In this document: positions 8,728-17,470 of the stretch, piece by piece
How the letters are laid out: every line of letters begins with the position of its first letter
How positions within the stretch are numbered: the stretch's first letter is position 1
From: Cohnella baijiui
Lineage (GTDB): Bacteria; Bacillota; Bacilli; Paenibacillales; Paenibacillaceae
DNA length: 64,000 nucleotides
Direction: 5' to 3'
NCBI RefSeq assembly: GCF_020731285.1
Contig: NZ_JAJFOW010000028.1
Span: forward strand, 24,235-88,234
Notes under the pieces: generated by a model
Told to the model about the DNA's origin: nothing
What the model saw: the letters and a program-made list of their open reading frames with translations, nothing else
The model's database searches: none
Program-made: the position numbers and the translations under genes

Positions 8728-8754
8728 ATCATATGAGGACATCTATTCTTAGGT
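8728..8754 (-). promoter_or_regulatory. Possible mother-cell (sigma-K/E-type) promoter of the ATP-grasp operon
   Basis: On the minus strand a -10-like CATATGAT (8728-8735) lies 16 bp downstream of ACC (8752-8754). This fits the mother-cell pattern AC-N16-CATA and the sigma-E -10 form CATANNNT. It is about 95 bp upstream of the first ATP-grasp gene. It is short-motif evidence only. Confidence 0.4.
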
Positions 8755-8756
8755 GA

Positions 8757-8786
8757 TTGGCCACCTTTGCCCAAAAACTCTATACT
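8757..8786 (+). promoter_or_regulatory. Candidate sigma-A promoter for the MBL-fold gene
   Basis: TTGGCC (8757-8762), an 18-bp spacer and TATACT (8781-8786) lie about 100 bp upstream of the start at 8888, divergent from the ATP-grasp operon promoter. Confidence 0.45.
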
Positions 8787-8887
8787 GGAGGATGTGGAAC
8801 GCGGGTAAACGAGCCCGGAACGGGTTGTATTCAAGCACCCGCCAAGCGGGCCTGAAGATGGAATAAAGTTACGGGGAGGCGTGCGAC

Positions 8888-9967
8888 ATGAGCGAGGCGG
8901 GGACATGGACGAGACACGAAAACGGGTGGGTGCAGCTTCGGGTGCCGCTTCCTTTTTCGTTAAAATGGGTGAACAGCTACGTGCTGCCGGACGGCGCCGG
9001 TTATTCGGTCGTCGATCCGGGTTTGCGATCCGCGGATGCCGAAGCTTGCTGGGAAGCGGCGCTCGGCGCGCTCGGCATCGGCTGGCGGGACGTGACGGGA
9101 ATCGTGCTCACGCATCATCATCCCGACCACTACGGCTTGTCCGGCTGGATGCAGGAGCGGACGGGGGCTTCCGTTTATCTGTCGGCTGAGGCTCGCGTTT
9201 ATGCGGAAAAGCTGTGGGGCGAAGGGGAGACGTTCTCGGACGAGCTGATCGCGGCATTCCGCTCGTACGGTTTACCGGAGAAGCTTGTGCCGGCGATGCA
9301 GGCGCATCTGGAAGGCGTGAAGGCGCAGGTGAATCCACCGCCGCGGGAGGTGCGGCTCGTCGAAGCGGGCGCGCCGCTGGCGTTCGGCGGGGCGTCGTGG
9401 ACGCCGATCGCCGGGGAAGGGCATGCGCCCGGGCATCTGTCGTACTACGATGAGGCCAGAGGGCTGCTGCTTTGCGGCGACCAGGTGCTGCCGGACATCA
9501 CGCCGAACATCGGCTGGATGCCGGATGCGGATCCCGACCCGCTTGGCGCTTTTCTCGACAGTTTAGAGGCGCTGCGCCCGCTGGAGGTCGCGCGGGCCTA
9601 TCCGGGCCACCGGGACCCGTTCGACCGGTTCGGCGAACGCGTCGAAGCGATCGTCGCCCATCACGAACGCCGGCTGCGTCGAATGGCCGAGCTTGCCGCG
9701 GAGGCGGGCGAGCCGCTTTCCGCCTTCGAGATGTGCGAGCGGTTGTTCGGCGCCCGTTTGCAGGGCAACGCGCACAATCTGCGGTTCGCGATGGCCGAAA
9801 CGATCGCGCATCTCGTCCGCCTGGAACGGTCCGGGCGTGTGGAACGGGTAGAGGAGAGTGCGGACGGGGCCGTCCGGCAGGCAGTCGGGAAGCCGCTCAT
9901 CCGGTTTCGGCCGAGCGAGGACATGCGACAAGCGGTCGGGACGAAAGCCGACGGTACGACCGCGTAG
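8888..9967 (+). CDS. MBL-fold metallo-hydrolase
   Basis: A 359-aa metallo-beta-lactamase-fold hydrolase. The metal-binding signature THHHPDH provides H76, H78, D80 and H81; further ligands are expected at H165-type GEGHAPGH and at GDQVLPD. The C-terminal 100 residues form a helical, winged-helix-like domain (MCERLFG, ETIAHLVRLERSGRV), as in glyoxalase II-like or LACTB2-like members of this family. The substrate is not predictable. The start is supported by GGGGAGGCG just upstream. It is monocistronic, ended by a hairpin at 10085-10140. Confidence 0.85.
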   Translation: MSEAGTWTRHENGWVQLRVPLPFSLKWVNSYVLPDGAGYSVVDPGLRSADAEACWEAALGALGIGWRDVTGIVLTHHHPDHYGLSGWMQERTGASVYLSAEARVYAEKLWGEGETFSDELIAAFRSYGLPEKLVPAMQAHLEGVKAQVNPPPREVRLVEAGAPLAFGGASWTPIAGEGHAPGHLSYYDEARGLLLCGDQVLPDITPNIGWMPDADPDPLGAFLDSLEALRPLEVARAYPGHRDPFDRFGERVEAIVAHHERRLRRMAELAAEAGEPLSAFEMCERLFGARLQGNAHNLRFAMAETIAHLVRLERSGRVERVEESADGAVRQAVGKPLIRFRPSEDMRQAVGTKADGTTA

Positions 9968-10084
9968 CTGATTTCCGCTATTTCGAAAGTCGAGGCAGGA
10001 TAGGCAGGATTGCACGTGCCGGAAACCTCCATTGCCTGGGAAATGGAAGGTCCAATTCGATAGCCAGATCCCTAGCGCGTCCCA

Positions 10085-10140
10085 AAAAAAGCCTTGGCAG
10101 ACTACGCCGCGAAGCGGCGCCGGTCGGCCAAGGCTTTTTG
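10085..10140. terminator. Terminator hairpin
   Basis: AAAAAAGCCTTGGC is mirrored by GCCAAGGCTTTTT around a GC-rich centre. The A-tract and T-tract on the two sides make it usable from both directions, for the MBL gene and for the minus-strand transcript from 10926. Confidence 0.8.
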
Positions 10141-10161
10141 ACGGGATTATCGGCGCTTAGG

Positions 10162-10374
10162 TCAGACTGCTGCTTCGTTTTGCAGCACGTCCATGAACAG
10201 CTGCAGCCGCGGCACGATGCTGCCGGGGAAGCCTTCGCGTCCGTAATTGCGGGAGACGGCGATCTCCTTGTCGCATGTCAGGCGATTGTAAGCGGCGAAG
10301 AAGGTGGACGGCGGCGTGATCGTGTCGACCAGGCCGATGCACATCCAGACCGGCACCAATTGCGGGATCCGTTC
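10162..10374 (-). pseudogene. C-terminal remnant of an acetylxylan esterase / cephalosporin-C deacetylase
   Basis: About 70 residues directly downstream of the PgpA-like stop codon match the last part of the AXE1 (acetylxylan esterase) family: VPVWMCIGLVDTITPPST followed by FFAAYNRL. That segment normally carries the catalytic Asp. The region that normally reads YGHE, with the catalytic His, reads YGRE here. The other roughly 250 residues of the enzyme are missing, and the frame is closed by the neighbouring stop TAA, with no start or ribosome binding site of its own. This is a decayed gene left by a deletion. Confidence 0.7.
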
Positions 10375-10926
10375 TTACGCTTGGCCTTCCTGCTCCAACG
10401 CTTCCTGAACCGCTTCCCGCTCCGCCTGCTTGCGGTGGGCGATGCGGCTGGAAGCCGCCGCGGCAATCGCGCCGACGATGTCGTCGAGGAACGTATGGCA
10501 GTCCCGACCGTTTTTCTCGTTCAGCTTCTTAAGCACGCCGGGCTTGAACTTGTCGACGTAGCCGAAGTTGGTGAAGCCGATGCTTCCGTATACGTTGACG
10601 ATGCTGAGCGCGAGCACCTCGTCGCACCCGTACAAGCCTTCGTCGTTTTTGATCATATCCTGCAGCGGCGGAAGGAGCTTGCCTTCCTCCGCCAGCATAT
10701 CGAGCTGAATGCCGGTCAGAATCGCATTCTGCACTTCGCGCTTGGACAAAACGGCTTCCACGTTGACGACGCACTCGTCCAAGGTCAGCTCCGGAAAATA
10801 ATCCTTCTGGAGCAGCATGACGAGCTGCCCGATCTGCTCCTTGGATACGCCGCGCTTGGTCAGCCACTCTTGGGTGGCGTTCGCCACCACTTTGCTGTTG
10901 AGCCGGTAAACGCCTGGATTGGACAA
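10375..10926 (-). CDS. Phosphatidylglycerophosphatase A-like protein (YutG/PgpA family)
   Basis: A 183-aa protein of the PgpA family, the cytosolic-facing enzyme that dephosphorylates phosphatidylglycerophosphate to phosphatidylglycerol; Gram-positive members such as B. subtilis YutG are soluble-looking. Recognisable parts are the N-terminal RGVSKEQIGQLVMLLQ, the GCDEVLALSIVNVYGSIGFTNFG-type core and the acidic FLDDIVGAIAAAA segment. A GTG at 10935 overlaps the AGAGGTG ribosome binding site, so the TTG at 10926, six bases downstream of it, is the more likely start. The substrate assignment rests on family membership. Confidence 0.75.
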   Translation of the reverse strand: MSNPGVYRLNSKVVANATQEWLTKRGVSKEQIGQLVMLLQKDYFPELTLDECVVNVEAVLSKREVQNAILTGIQLDMLAEEGKLLPPLQDMIKNDEGLYGCDEVLALSIVNVYGSIGFTNFGYVDKFKPGVLKKLNEKNGRDCHTFLDDIVGAIAAAASSRIAHRKQAEREAVQEALEQEGQA

Positions 10927-11140
10927 TGTCAGCACCTCTTTCTTTGCATCCGTTCATGGAATCCGCGCCGAACCCGGCTCCCTCGCTAGTATATTCTCCG
11001 GGCCGGCGAATAAGTCGATTCCAAACTTGACGGCCGCCCGCGGGACAAACCGTACATAAAAGCCCGGGGGGCTCGTATACATAGTACTACAAATCGGGGG
11101 AAGGGAAAAACCAAGCTCCCCCGCACGGGAGGAATCGTTC

Positions 11141-12229
11141 ATGATCGCAAGCGCCGTACGCAGACGTTCCGCCAAACTGATCGCCTCCGCAGGCCTGGTC
11201 CTGCTCATCGCGGGATGCAGCTTCGCGGGACAGCAGGGGAAGGGCTCGGATCCGATCGACCAGCCTCCTGCAGACGTAGAATCGCAGATGCTCCAGCAGA
11301 CGGAACAAGCCGCGGCTTCGGCTTCATCCGTCGCCATCGCCGACGGGCTGACGGTGTATCTGCAAGACCGCCACGGATTTGTCGCCCCGATGACGCTCAG
11401 CCAGCCTCAGGCCGATGACGGCAAGACGTCCCGGTCGCCGGAAGAGACCGCGATCGCCTGGATGACCGCCGATCCGAAGCTGGCCATGCAGCTGCCGCCC
11501 GGCTTCACGCCCATTCTGCCGCAGGGCACGAAGATCAAGGCCGTGCGCAAGGATCTGGCGAACGGCGTCGTCACGATCGACTTCGCTTCGCCGCTGCCGA
11601 CCATCGCCGCATCGCAGGAGCGCAAGGTCGTCGAAGCGCTCGTCTGGACGATGACGGAGCTGCCAGGCGTGGAGAAAGTCCGGCTGGAACTGGACGGCAA
11701 GCCGCTGACCTCGCTGCCGTCGGGGCTGCCGATCGCAAGCGTCCTGACGCGGGACATGGGCATCAACCTCGAGCAGGCCGCAGGAGTGAAGGCCAGCCGC
11801 TCGATGGCCGTCACGCTGTACTTCTCCGCCAAGACGGCCGAAGGGGAAGGCTACTTCGTCCCCGTCACCCGTCTCGTCGACCGCCAGCCGGACCGGGCGC
11901 GCGCCGCGCTGAACGAGCTGATCAAAGGGCCCAGCGACACGAAGAAGCTGGAGCCGGTTCTCGTGTCGGACACGTCCGTCGAACAGCTGAGCGTCCTGTC
12001 CGACACGGTCGTCGTCAAGCTTCAGGAAAAGGGTTGGGTGCCGAAAGCGCCCGTGCCGGAAGTGCCGGCCGACATGATGCAGGCGCTTGTCCTGACGATG
12101 ACCGAAGCGACTAAGGCGCCGAAGGTGCAGCTCGCCCTGAACGGCAACACCGAGCTGCTGGACACGGACAACCGGTCCTACGCGCAGCCCGTTACCCGTC
12201 CGACGCAGATCAACGCGCTTGCAAGATAA
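11141..12229 (+). CDS. Germination lipoprotein GerM (two GerMN domains)
   Basis: A 362-aa exported lipoprotein: signal peptide with lipobox LIAGC (C26), then two GerMN domains at about 69-200 and 220-350 (LYFSAKTAEGEGYFVPVTR opens the second). GerM acts in spore morphogenesis and germination, holding the engulfment-stage SpoIIIA-GerM-SpoIIQ complex in B. subtilis. GGGAGGAATCGTTC precedes the ATG at 11141. In related genomes gerM usually abuts rph; here a ger receptor operon on the opposite strand lies between them. Confidence 0.9.
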   Translation: MIASAVRRRSAKLIASAGLVLLIAGCSFAGQQGKGSDPIDQPPADVESQMLQQTEQAAASASSVAIADGLTVYLQDRHGFVAPMTLSQPQADDGKTSRSPEETAIAWMTADPKLAMQLPPGFTPILPQGTKIKAVRKDLANGVVTIDFASPLPTIAASQERKVVEALVWTMTELPGVEKVRLELDGKPLTSLPSGLPIASVLTRDMGINLEQAAGVKASRSMAVTLYFSAKTAEGEGYFVPVTRLVDRQPDRARAALNELIKGPSDTKKLEPVLVSDTSVEQLSVLSDTVVVKLQEKGWVPKAPVPEVPADMMQALVLTMTEATKAPKVQLALNGNTELLDTDNRSYAQPVTRPTQINALAR

Positions 12230-12240
12230 CGGCGAGGCGC

Positions 12241-13344
12241 CTAACGGATCAATCCCGTCCCCTGAATCTTGACGTCCGTCCGAACTTCGAATTTGACCCG
12301 GGGATAAAGCTCCTTCCATTTCTCCCACGTGCTCGGACGCCCATAGTGGTTCGCGAGGTAGTGAAGGCCGAACCCGTAGGGATCGATGTTCTGGTCGCGG
12401 ATCTTCTCCAGCAGCTCGACCGTTTTTTCCGAGAAATAGCGTCCCAATTTCCGCTCCAAGCCGTCCCAGTCCCGTTCCAGCAGGCGCGGCGGGCTCTGCT
12501 CGAGAAAGCCCGTCGCGCGGACGTGGAGCACGACCTTCGGAATTCCGCCGTCCGCGACGCTGACCCGGCTCCTAACTTTGGTGACCGCCATGACGAGCCG
12601 GCCTTCGGCGGTCGGCATGGCCAAAACCGACTTGCGAATGTCGTTGGCCGTCATATTGTAGATCTGCGTCTCTTCCGGACTGAGGATGAGGCGTATTTTT
12701 TCTTTGTCCAGCAATGCCACGCGGTTGATCTGATAGGCGTGCTGCACGCTGCGGACGACCGGCAGGACGGGATCGAGGCCGGTTTCGTATTCGCGGCGGT
12801 ACAGATCGAACAAATACTCCGTGACCGTATCCGAAGCTTCCGTGCCTTCGTTCCCGAATGTGAGGAACAGCGCGTTGCCGGGGTAGCGTTCGGACAACGG
12901 CTTGGTTTCCAAAATCGACGAAGCGTCGGGGTCGCCGATCATGACGTTCGAGACGCCCTGGATATCGCGCCTGCGGGCGAGCCACTCCATGACTTCCTGG
13001 AATCCCTTTTGCTCGAGCATCTCCCTGCCGAACACGAACTCGCGGCAGTGGCCGAATTCGAGCTCTTTGTCCACGTTGGCCTTCAAATGCCGGACGGCTT
13101 CCGCGACGGAGGCCGCGTCCATCGTCTCCACCTGGGTATGCGAGGCGCCGGCTTCGAGTTTGGAGGACGTGAGCGCGAGACGGAGCGTGACGCGATAGGG
13201 CTTGGCCGGATTGTCCGCGACATCGAAGCCGGCAGACACGACGAAGAACCGCTTGTCGATGTCCTTCAGCTGGCAGCCGCCGAGCGGCAGCAGCGACCAC
13301 GAGAACGACGCGAGGAGCAGCAGGCGGATGCCGGCGCGTTTCAT
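12241..13344 (-). CDS. Germinant receptor C subunit (GerC-type lipoprotein)
   Basis: A 367-aa Ger(x)C-family lipoprotein. A signal peptide ends in the lipobox PLGGC (C24); the mature part shows the family hallmarks DIDKRFFVVSAGFD, the HCREFVFG segment and the C-terminal KWKELYPRVKFEVRTDVKI. In the spore inner membrane it works with GerA- and GerB-type subunits to sense nutrients. It starts with an ATG that overlaps the end of the B subunit gene by ATGA, and it is the last gene of the operon, ending a few bases from convergent gerM. Confidence 0.9.
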   Translation of the reverse strand: MKRAGIRLLLLASFSWSLLPLGGCQLKDIDKRFFVVSAGFDVADNPAKPYRVTLRLALTSSKLEAGASHTQVETMDAASVAEAVRHLKANVDKELEFGHCREFVFGREMLEQKGFQEVMEWLARRRDIQGVSNVMIGDPDASSILETKPLSERYPGNALFLTFGNEGTEASDTVTEYLFDLYRREYETGLDPVLPVVRSVQHAYQINRVALLDKEKIRLILSPEETQIYNMTANDIRKSVLAMPTAEGRLVMAVTKVRSRVSVADGGIPKVVLHVRATGFLEQSPPRLLERDWDGLERKLGRYFSEKTVELLEKIRDQNIDPYGFGLHYLANHYGRPSTWEKWKELYPRVKFEVRTDVKIQGTGLIR

Positions 13345-14498
13345 GGCCCCGGCACCCCGTTGGCGTTTTTGGTCGGCGGACGGGGGTCGGGACGCCTGCG
13401 GACGCCTTTGCGTTCCAGGCAGGCGAACAGGATCACCAGAAGAAGCAGTAGCAGCTCGATGAAATAGCGGCCGATGAGCCAGAGTTCGCTTACCATCTGG
13501 TTGCGCAGGTCGTTCATCATATAGGCGTACCCGAACGTGCAGACGGCGAAGACCGTGCAGATGTACCAATTGATCCGGGGCACTTCCGGCTGTTCGGGAC
13601 GCGGCGGGTAGCGCCGCGTGCATGCTTTGACGAATTCCATGGCCGTGTGCCACGTATTCATCACGAACAGCAGCGACAGCAGGGTATACAACAGGAGGAA
13701 CAAGTACAATACGCGCTGGATAAATCCGTACTTCATGATCAGGCAGTCCATCGTGACGCTCCACAAATACAGATAGTTGCCCACCGCTTGCGTCCCGTGG
13801 AAGCCGATCGGCACGAAGAAGGAGACGAGCAGAAAAAAGCTGCAAAACACCGGGATGATCCAGAGGTGCTTGTAGCGGTGGCCGCGTTCCGTCAGCCGGT
13901 TGAACAGCGTCACGTTCAAGTAGCCCGAGAAGACGAACGTGGCCGCGAAAAACGGGACGACGGAAGGCGGCTCCGTGATCCGGCCGGCCACGACGCGGAT
14001 CGCGTCCCAGTCGAGCCAAGGGCTTAAGATGGCTTTGAACATAATCCAGAAGATCACCGGCGAGCTGAGGATAAGCAGCATCTCTTGGGTGAACTGGACG
14101 GAGCGGGAGCACCGGCTGGCGGCCCAGATGCATGCGGCCGACATGATCGCCAAGTTGATATAGGGGCTCGTCTCGGGGTTGAAAAACAATCCGATCGTAT
14201 TCGAGTAAGAATAGAGGACGATGATGCCTCCGGTCGCCCAGGCGAAGGCGCCGAGCAGATTCAGCGCGATCCCGAGCCAACGGGGCAGAAACCGTTTGTA
14301 AAGCTCGGGGAGGCCCATGCCGGGGAAGCGCTGAAAGCAGAACGACGTCACGCAGGCGAACAGCGTGCCGGAAACGATCGCGATAGGCATCGCCGACACG
14401 GCGCCGTTGAACCGGTGGCTGATGAGCATCGAAGGCACGAGCACCATGATGTTCATCATGCCGACGTAGATGACATGGTAATAGAAGAAACGGACCAT
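13341..14498 (-). CDS. Germinant receptor B subunit (GerAB/ArcD/ProY-type transporter)
   Basis: A 385-aa membrane protein with about ten hydrophobic segments, typical of the endospore germination permease family related to the APC superfamily. It begins VRFFYYHVIYVGMMNIMVL and retains the long hydrophilic loop around 150-180 and the terminal basic tail. The B subunit binds germinants in characterised receptors. The A-subunit stop lies six bases upstream, and the C-subunit start overlaps its stop. The ribosome binding site is weak (GGGATGAA), consistent with coupling. Confidence 0.9.
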   Translation of the reverse strand: MVRFFYYHVIYVGMMNIMVLVPSMLISHRFNGAVSAMPIAIVSGTLFACVTSFCFQRFPGMGLPELYKRFLPRWLGIALNLLGAFAWATGGIIVLYSYSNTIGLFFNPETSPYINLAIMSAACIWAASRCSRSVQFTQEMLLILSSPVIFWIMFKAILSPWLDWDAIRVVAGRITEPPSVVPFFAATFVFSGYLNVTLFNRLTERGHRYKHLWIIPVFCSFFLLVSFFVPIGFHGTQAVGNYLYLWSVTMDCLIMKYGFIQRVLYLFLLLYTLLSLLFVMNTWHTAMEFVKACTRRYPPRPEQPEVPRINWYICTVFAVCTFGYAYMMNDLRNQMVSELWLIGRYFIELLLLLLVILFACLERKGVRRRPDPRPPTKNANGVPGP

Positions 14499-14504
14499 CC
14501 GAAT

Positions 14505-15851
14505 TCATCCCGCTTTCTGAGGTTTGGTCTGATCTTTCCCCGCATGCTTCTTGGCGTTCATGAACAAGGCGAAGTATGGCTCGCCGAAGCTGCGCATGTT
14601 GCACAGATAGACGATCAGCATGAACAGCGTGACGACGACGCCGATCAGACCGGAAAAAATGGAGACGGCGACGAACACGTACTTGATGATGCGAATGAAG
14701 TAGCTGAACGTCGAGTTCGGAATGACGAAATTCGAGATCGCGACGACGGACGTGACGATGATCATGATGCTGCTGACGAGACCGGCCTGCTGTGCGGCTT
14801 GGCCGAGGATCAAGCCTCCGACGGTTGCGGCGGTCGAGCCGACGAACCGGGGCAGTCGGATACTGGCTTCGATCAGCGCCTCGATCATAAAGAGCATAAT
14901 GAGTACCTCGATGAAGGACGGGTACGGGACAGCCGCCCGGCTGCCGTCGATCGAGAAGGCGAGCTGAACGCGGAACACTTCCGGGTTGTAGGAGACGATG
15001 GAGATGTACAGCGCCGGCAGCGTGAGGGTGAGCAGCATGGAGATATAACGCAGCACGATCAAAAAGCGGCTCATCCAGAACGGCTCGTAATAGTCGTCCA
15101 TTGCGCTCAAAAAGTCGAAAAAGCGGACGGGCATCAGCAGCGCGAAGCGGCTGCCGTCCAGCATGACGACGATCTTGCCTTTGTTCAGGTGCATGACGGT
15201 CCGGTCGGGCCGCTCGGTGAGGAGGATGACCGGAAACAAACGGTGCCGATTGTGCGACATGAGCTTGGCCAGCTGTCCCGCGCCGAGAATCAGGTTTTTG
15301 CCGACTTTGTCGAGCTGAGTGCGTACCTCCTTCACCGTGTCCCGGTTCGCCTTTTCCCGGTCGTACAGGATCATGATGCGCGATTGCGAAGCGATATTGT
15401 CTTTCTGATGCCATTCTACGGACAGCGTCGTCGAATTGTAGACGGTGCGTACCAGGTTCAAATTGAGGTCGAGATCCTCCGTATAGGCGGACTGAGGGCC
15501 TTGCAGGGACGCTTCGACCTCCGTCGGATCCGGCTTCGTCTGCATTCTGCGCACCGCGCCGAAGGCGAAGACTTCCCCTTCGTACTCCAGCAGCGCGCAG
15601 CCTTTGAGCAGCATCGATGCCCATTCGTCCGGCTTGTCGGCATGGATGAAGGCCAGGTCGGCACGGAGCATGCGCCGGAATTCGTCGGGATCGAACCGAT
15701 AGGAGAAGGGAACGAGGATGCCATTTTTGACCTGATTGATGTCGCACATGCCGGGGAAGAAGCAGAACTCCATTTTCGTGTAGCCGTTGTCCATCGTTTC
15801 GGAGATCAGATCATCTGGATTGCCCAGCTTGTTTTTGACTTCTTTGAGCAA
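14505..15851 (-). CDS. Germinant receptor A subunit (GerA family)
   Basis: About 448 residues with a soluble N-terminal half (MLLKGCALLEYEGEVFAFGA; DRTVMHLNKGKIVVMLDGS) and a C-terminal membrane half with four or five segments including the conserved PYPSFIEVLIMLFMIEALIEAS-type region. The start is uncertain: two ATGs at 15878 and 15872 have no ribosome binding site, whereas a TTG at 15851 follows GGAGGGAAGGG at good distance, so the TTG is chosen. It is the first gene of a complete A-B-C receptor operon and diverges from rph. Confidence 0.88.
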   Translation of the reverse strand: MLKEVKNKLGNPDDLISETMDNGYTKMEFCFFPGMCDINQVKNGILVPFSYRFDPDEFRRMLRADLAFIHADKPDEWASMLLKGCALLEYEGEVFAFGAVRRMQTKPDPTEVEASLQGPQSAYTEDLDLNLNLVRTVYNSTTLSVEWHQKDNIASQSRIMILYDREKANRDTVKEVRTQLDKVGKNLILGAGQLAKLMSHNRHRLFPVILLTERPDRTVMHLNKGKIVVMLDGSRFALLMPVRFFDFLSAMDDYYEPFWMSRFLIVLRYISMLLTLTLPALYISIVSYNPEVFRVQLAFSIDGSRAAVPYPSFIEVLIMLFMIEALIEASIRLPRFVGSTAATVGGLILGQAAQQAGLVSSIMIIVTSVVAISNFVIPNSTFSYFIRIIKYVFVAVSIFSGLIGVVVTLFMLIVYLCNMRSFGEPYFALFMNAKKHAGKDQTKPQKAG

Positions 15852-15963
15852 TTTCCCTTCCCTCCCTTCCATTTCCATTCGGCTTTTAGATTGCCCGGAT
15901 TGGCTCCCGTCATACGGAAGCATGCGGAGGGCCCGGATCGGGGATGCTTTTGGGCGAGGACTT

Positions 15964-15972
15964 TGGTAAAAT
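15964..15972 (+). promoter_or_regulatory. Extended -10 promoter for rph
   Basis: TGGTAAAAT (TG at 15964-15965, TAAAAT at 15967-15972) fits an extended -10 element. The -35 region at the right distance is poor. It lies 54 bases upstream of the rph start. Confidence 0.5.
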
Positions 15973-16025
15973 GGGAAAGGTTTGAGGCCGCAAGAGCGGC
16001 CGGCGATTTCGGAGGAGGAACATCC

Positions 16026-16772
16026 ATGAGAACGGACGGAAGAAACGCAAGCGACCTGCGGCCCTTTGCCGTGACGCTTCATCCCAATAAATACGCCGAG
16101 GGCTCGGTGCTCATCGAAATGGGAGACACCAAAGTGCTGTGTACCGCGACGGTGGACGAGAAGGTGCCCCCATTCCTGAAGGGTCAGGGCAAAGGGTGGG
16201 TAACCGCGGAGTACGCGATGCTGCCGCGAGCGACGCAGACGCGCAACCAGCGGGAGTCCGTCAAAGGCAAGCAAGTCGGCCGGACGATGGAAATCCAGCG
16301 GCTGATCGGCCGCGCTCTCCGCTCCGTTGTGAACCTCGAAGCGCTGGGCGAACGTACGATTACGCTGGATTGCGACGTGCTGCAAGCGGACGGAGGGACC
16401 CGCACGACGTCGATCACCGGCGCGTTTATCGCGCTGGCGCTGGCGGTACATAAGCTGTCGGCGGGCGCGGGCTTTGCGACCTATCCGATCACGGACTATC
16501 TTGCGTCGATCAGCGTCGGCTCGCTCCAGGGCGAGACGCTGCTCGATCTGAACTATGCGGAAGACTCGAAGGCGAAGGTCGACATGAACGTGGTCATGAC
16601 GGGCGCCGGCGCCTTCGTCGAAATCCAGGGGACCGGCGAAGAGGCGCCGTTCCAGCGGCACGAGCTGGACGACATGCTGCGGCTCGCCGAAGACGGCATC
16701 CGCCGACTGATCGCGATGCAGCGGGAGACGCTGGGCGAGGCGGGGACGCGGATCGGGACGGCCCGCGTATGA
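16026..16772 (+). CDS. rph: Ribonuclease PH
   Basis: A 248-aa phosphorolytic 3'-5' exoribonuclease that trims tRNA 3' ends. It begins with the family signature MRTDGR and holds the RNase PH core, including GWVTAEYAMLPRAT, the phosphate-site region QADGGTRTTSI and DLNYAEDSKAKVDMNVV. Length is normal. GGAGGAGGAAC lies just upstream of the ATG. Much longer frames that run through this region from 14085 are shadows of the ger operon. The downstream pyrophosphatase starts inside its stop codon (ATGA), so the two are co-translated, as is common in Firmicutes. Confidence 0.95.
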   Translation: MRTDGRNASDLRPFAVTLHPNKYAEGSVLIEMGDTKVLCTATVDEKVPPFLKGQGKGWVTAEYAMLPRATQTRNQRESVKGKQVGRTMEIQRLIGRALRSVVNLEALGERTITLDCDVLQADGGTRTTSITGAFIALALAVHKLSAGAGFATYPITDYLASISVGSLQGETLLDLNYAEDSKAKVDMNVVMTGAGAFVEIQGTGEEAPFQRHELDDMLRLAEDGIRRLIAMQRETLGEAGTRIGTARV

Positions 16773-17404
16773 TCCGGGCCGGCGAGACGCTGCTCGTCGC
16801 GACGCGCAACCGGGGCAAAACGAACGAATTCCGCGCCGCGTTCGCCCCGCTCGGCATCGAGGTGCGGGACCTGAACGAGGCGCCGGAGGCGATCCCAGAC
16901 ATCGTCGAGGACGGGGAGACGTTCGCGGACAACGCGCTGATCAAGGCGCGCATCGTCTCCGAAGCGACCGGGCTGCCCACGCTCGCGGACGATTCGGGGC
17001 TCTGCGTCGACGCGCTCGGAGGCGCGCCCGGCGTCTATTCGGCGAGGTACGCCGGCGCAGGCGCGTCCGACGCGGACAACAACGCCAAGCTGCTCCGCGA
17101 GCTGGCGGCCACAGGCTTGACGCCGCCAGACGAGGCGGCAGCGGCCGGCGCTCCCGACGCGCTGAGCGCCGCCCGCTTCGTGAGCGCGCTCGTCTTGTAC
17201 GCGCCGGGCGGCGAGACAAAGACGGCGGAGGGCGACGTCCGCGGATTTATTCTCCCTACGCCGCGTGGCGAAGGCGGGTTCGGCTACGACCCGCTGTTCT
17301 GGCTGCCGAACTACGGCCGCACGATGGCGGAGCTCTCGACAGAGGAAAAAAACGCCGTCAGCCATCGCGGCGAGGCGCTCCGCCGCCTGCTCGCCCGGCT
17401 GTAG
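16769..17404 (+). CDS. rdgB: XTP/dITP diphosphatase (RdgB/HAM1 family)
   Basis: A 211-aa cytosolic pyrophosphatase that hydrolyses non-canonical purine NTPs (dITP, XTP), keeping them out of DNA and RNA. Signatures are the N-terminal VATRNRGKTNEF, the DDSGLCVDALGGAPGVYSAR region, GFGYDPLF and the C-terminal SHRGEAL. Its length is slightly above the roughly 200 typical because of an Ala-rich insert at about 115-130. The start overlaps the rph stop. A strong terminator follows at 17431. Confidence 0.93.
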   Translation: MIRAGETLLVATRNRGKTNEFRAAFAPLGIEVRDLNEAPEAIPDIVEDGETFADNALIKARIVSEATGLPTLADDSGLCVDALGGAPGVYSARYAGAGASDADNNAKLLRELAATGLTPPDEAAAAGAPDALSAARFVSALVLYAPGGETKTAEGDVRGFILPTPRGEGGFGYDPLFWLPNYGRTMAELSTEEKNAVSHRGEALRRLLARL

Positions 17405-17430
17405 GACAAGCTTCGAATACGATTTGTGAA

Positions 17431-17468
17431 CACCCTACAATCCTTAAGAATTGTAGGGTGTTTTTTTT
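17431..17468 (+). terminator. Rho-independent terminator after rdgB
   Basis: CACCCTACAA is paired with TTGTAGGGTG around a short loop and followed by eight T residues. Confidence 0.9.
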
Positions 17469-17470
17469 GG

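Noticed and set aside
12241..15747. A single 1168-residue protein on the minus strand
   Set aside because: Only its last 367 residues are real (the GerC-type gene); the rest is the shadow of gerA and gerB in another frame.
14085..16025. Long plus-strand N-terminal extension of rph
   Set aside because: Antisense to the ger operon; the family start MRTDGR with its ribosome binding site is at 16026.
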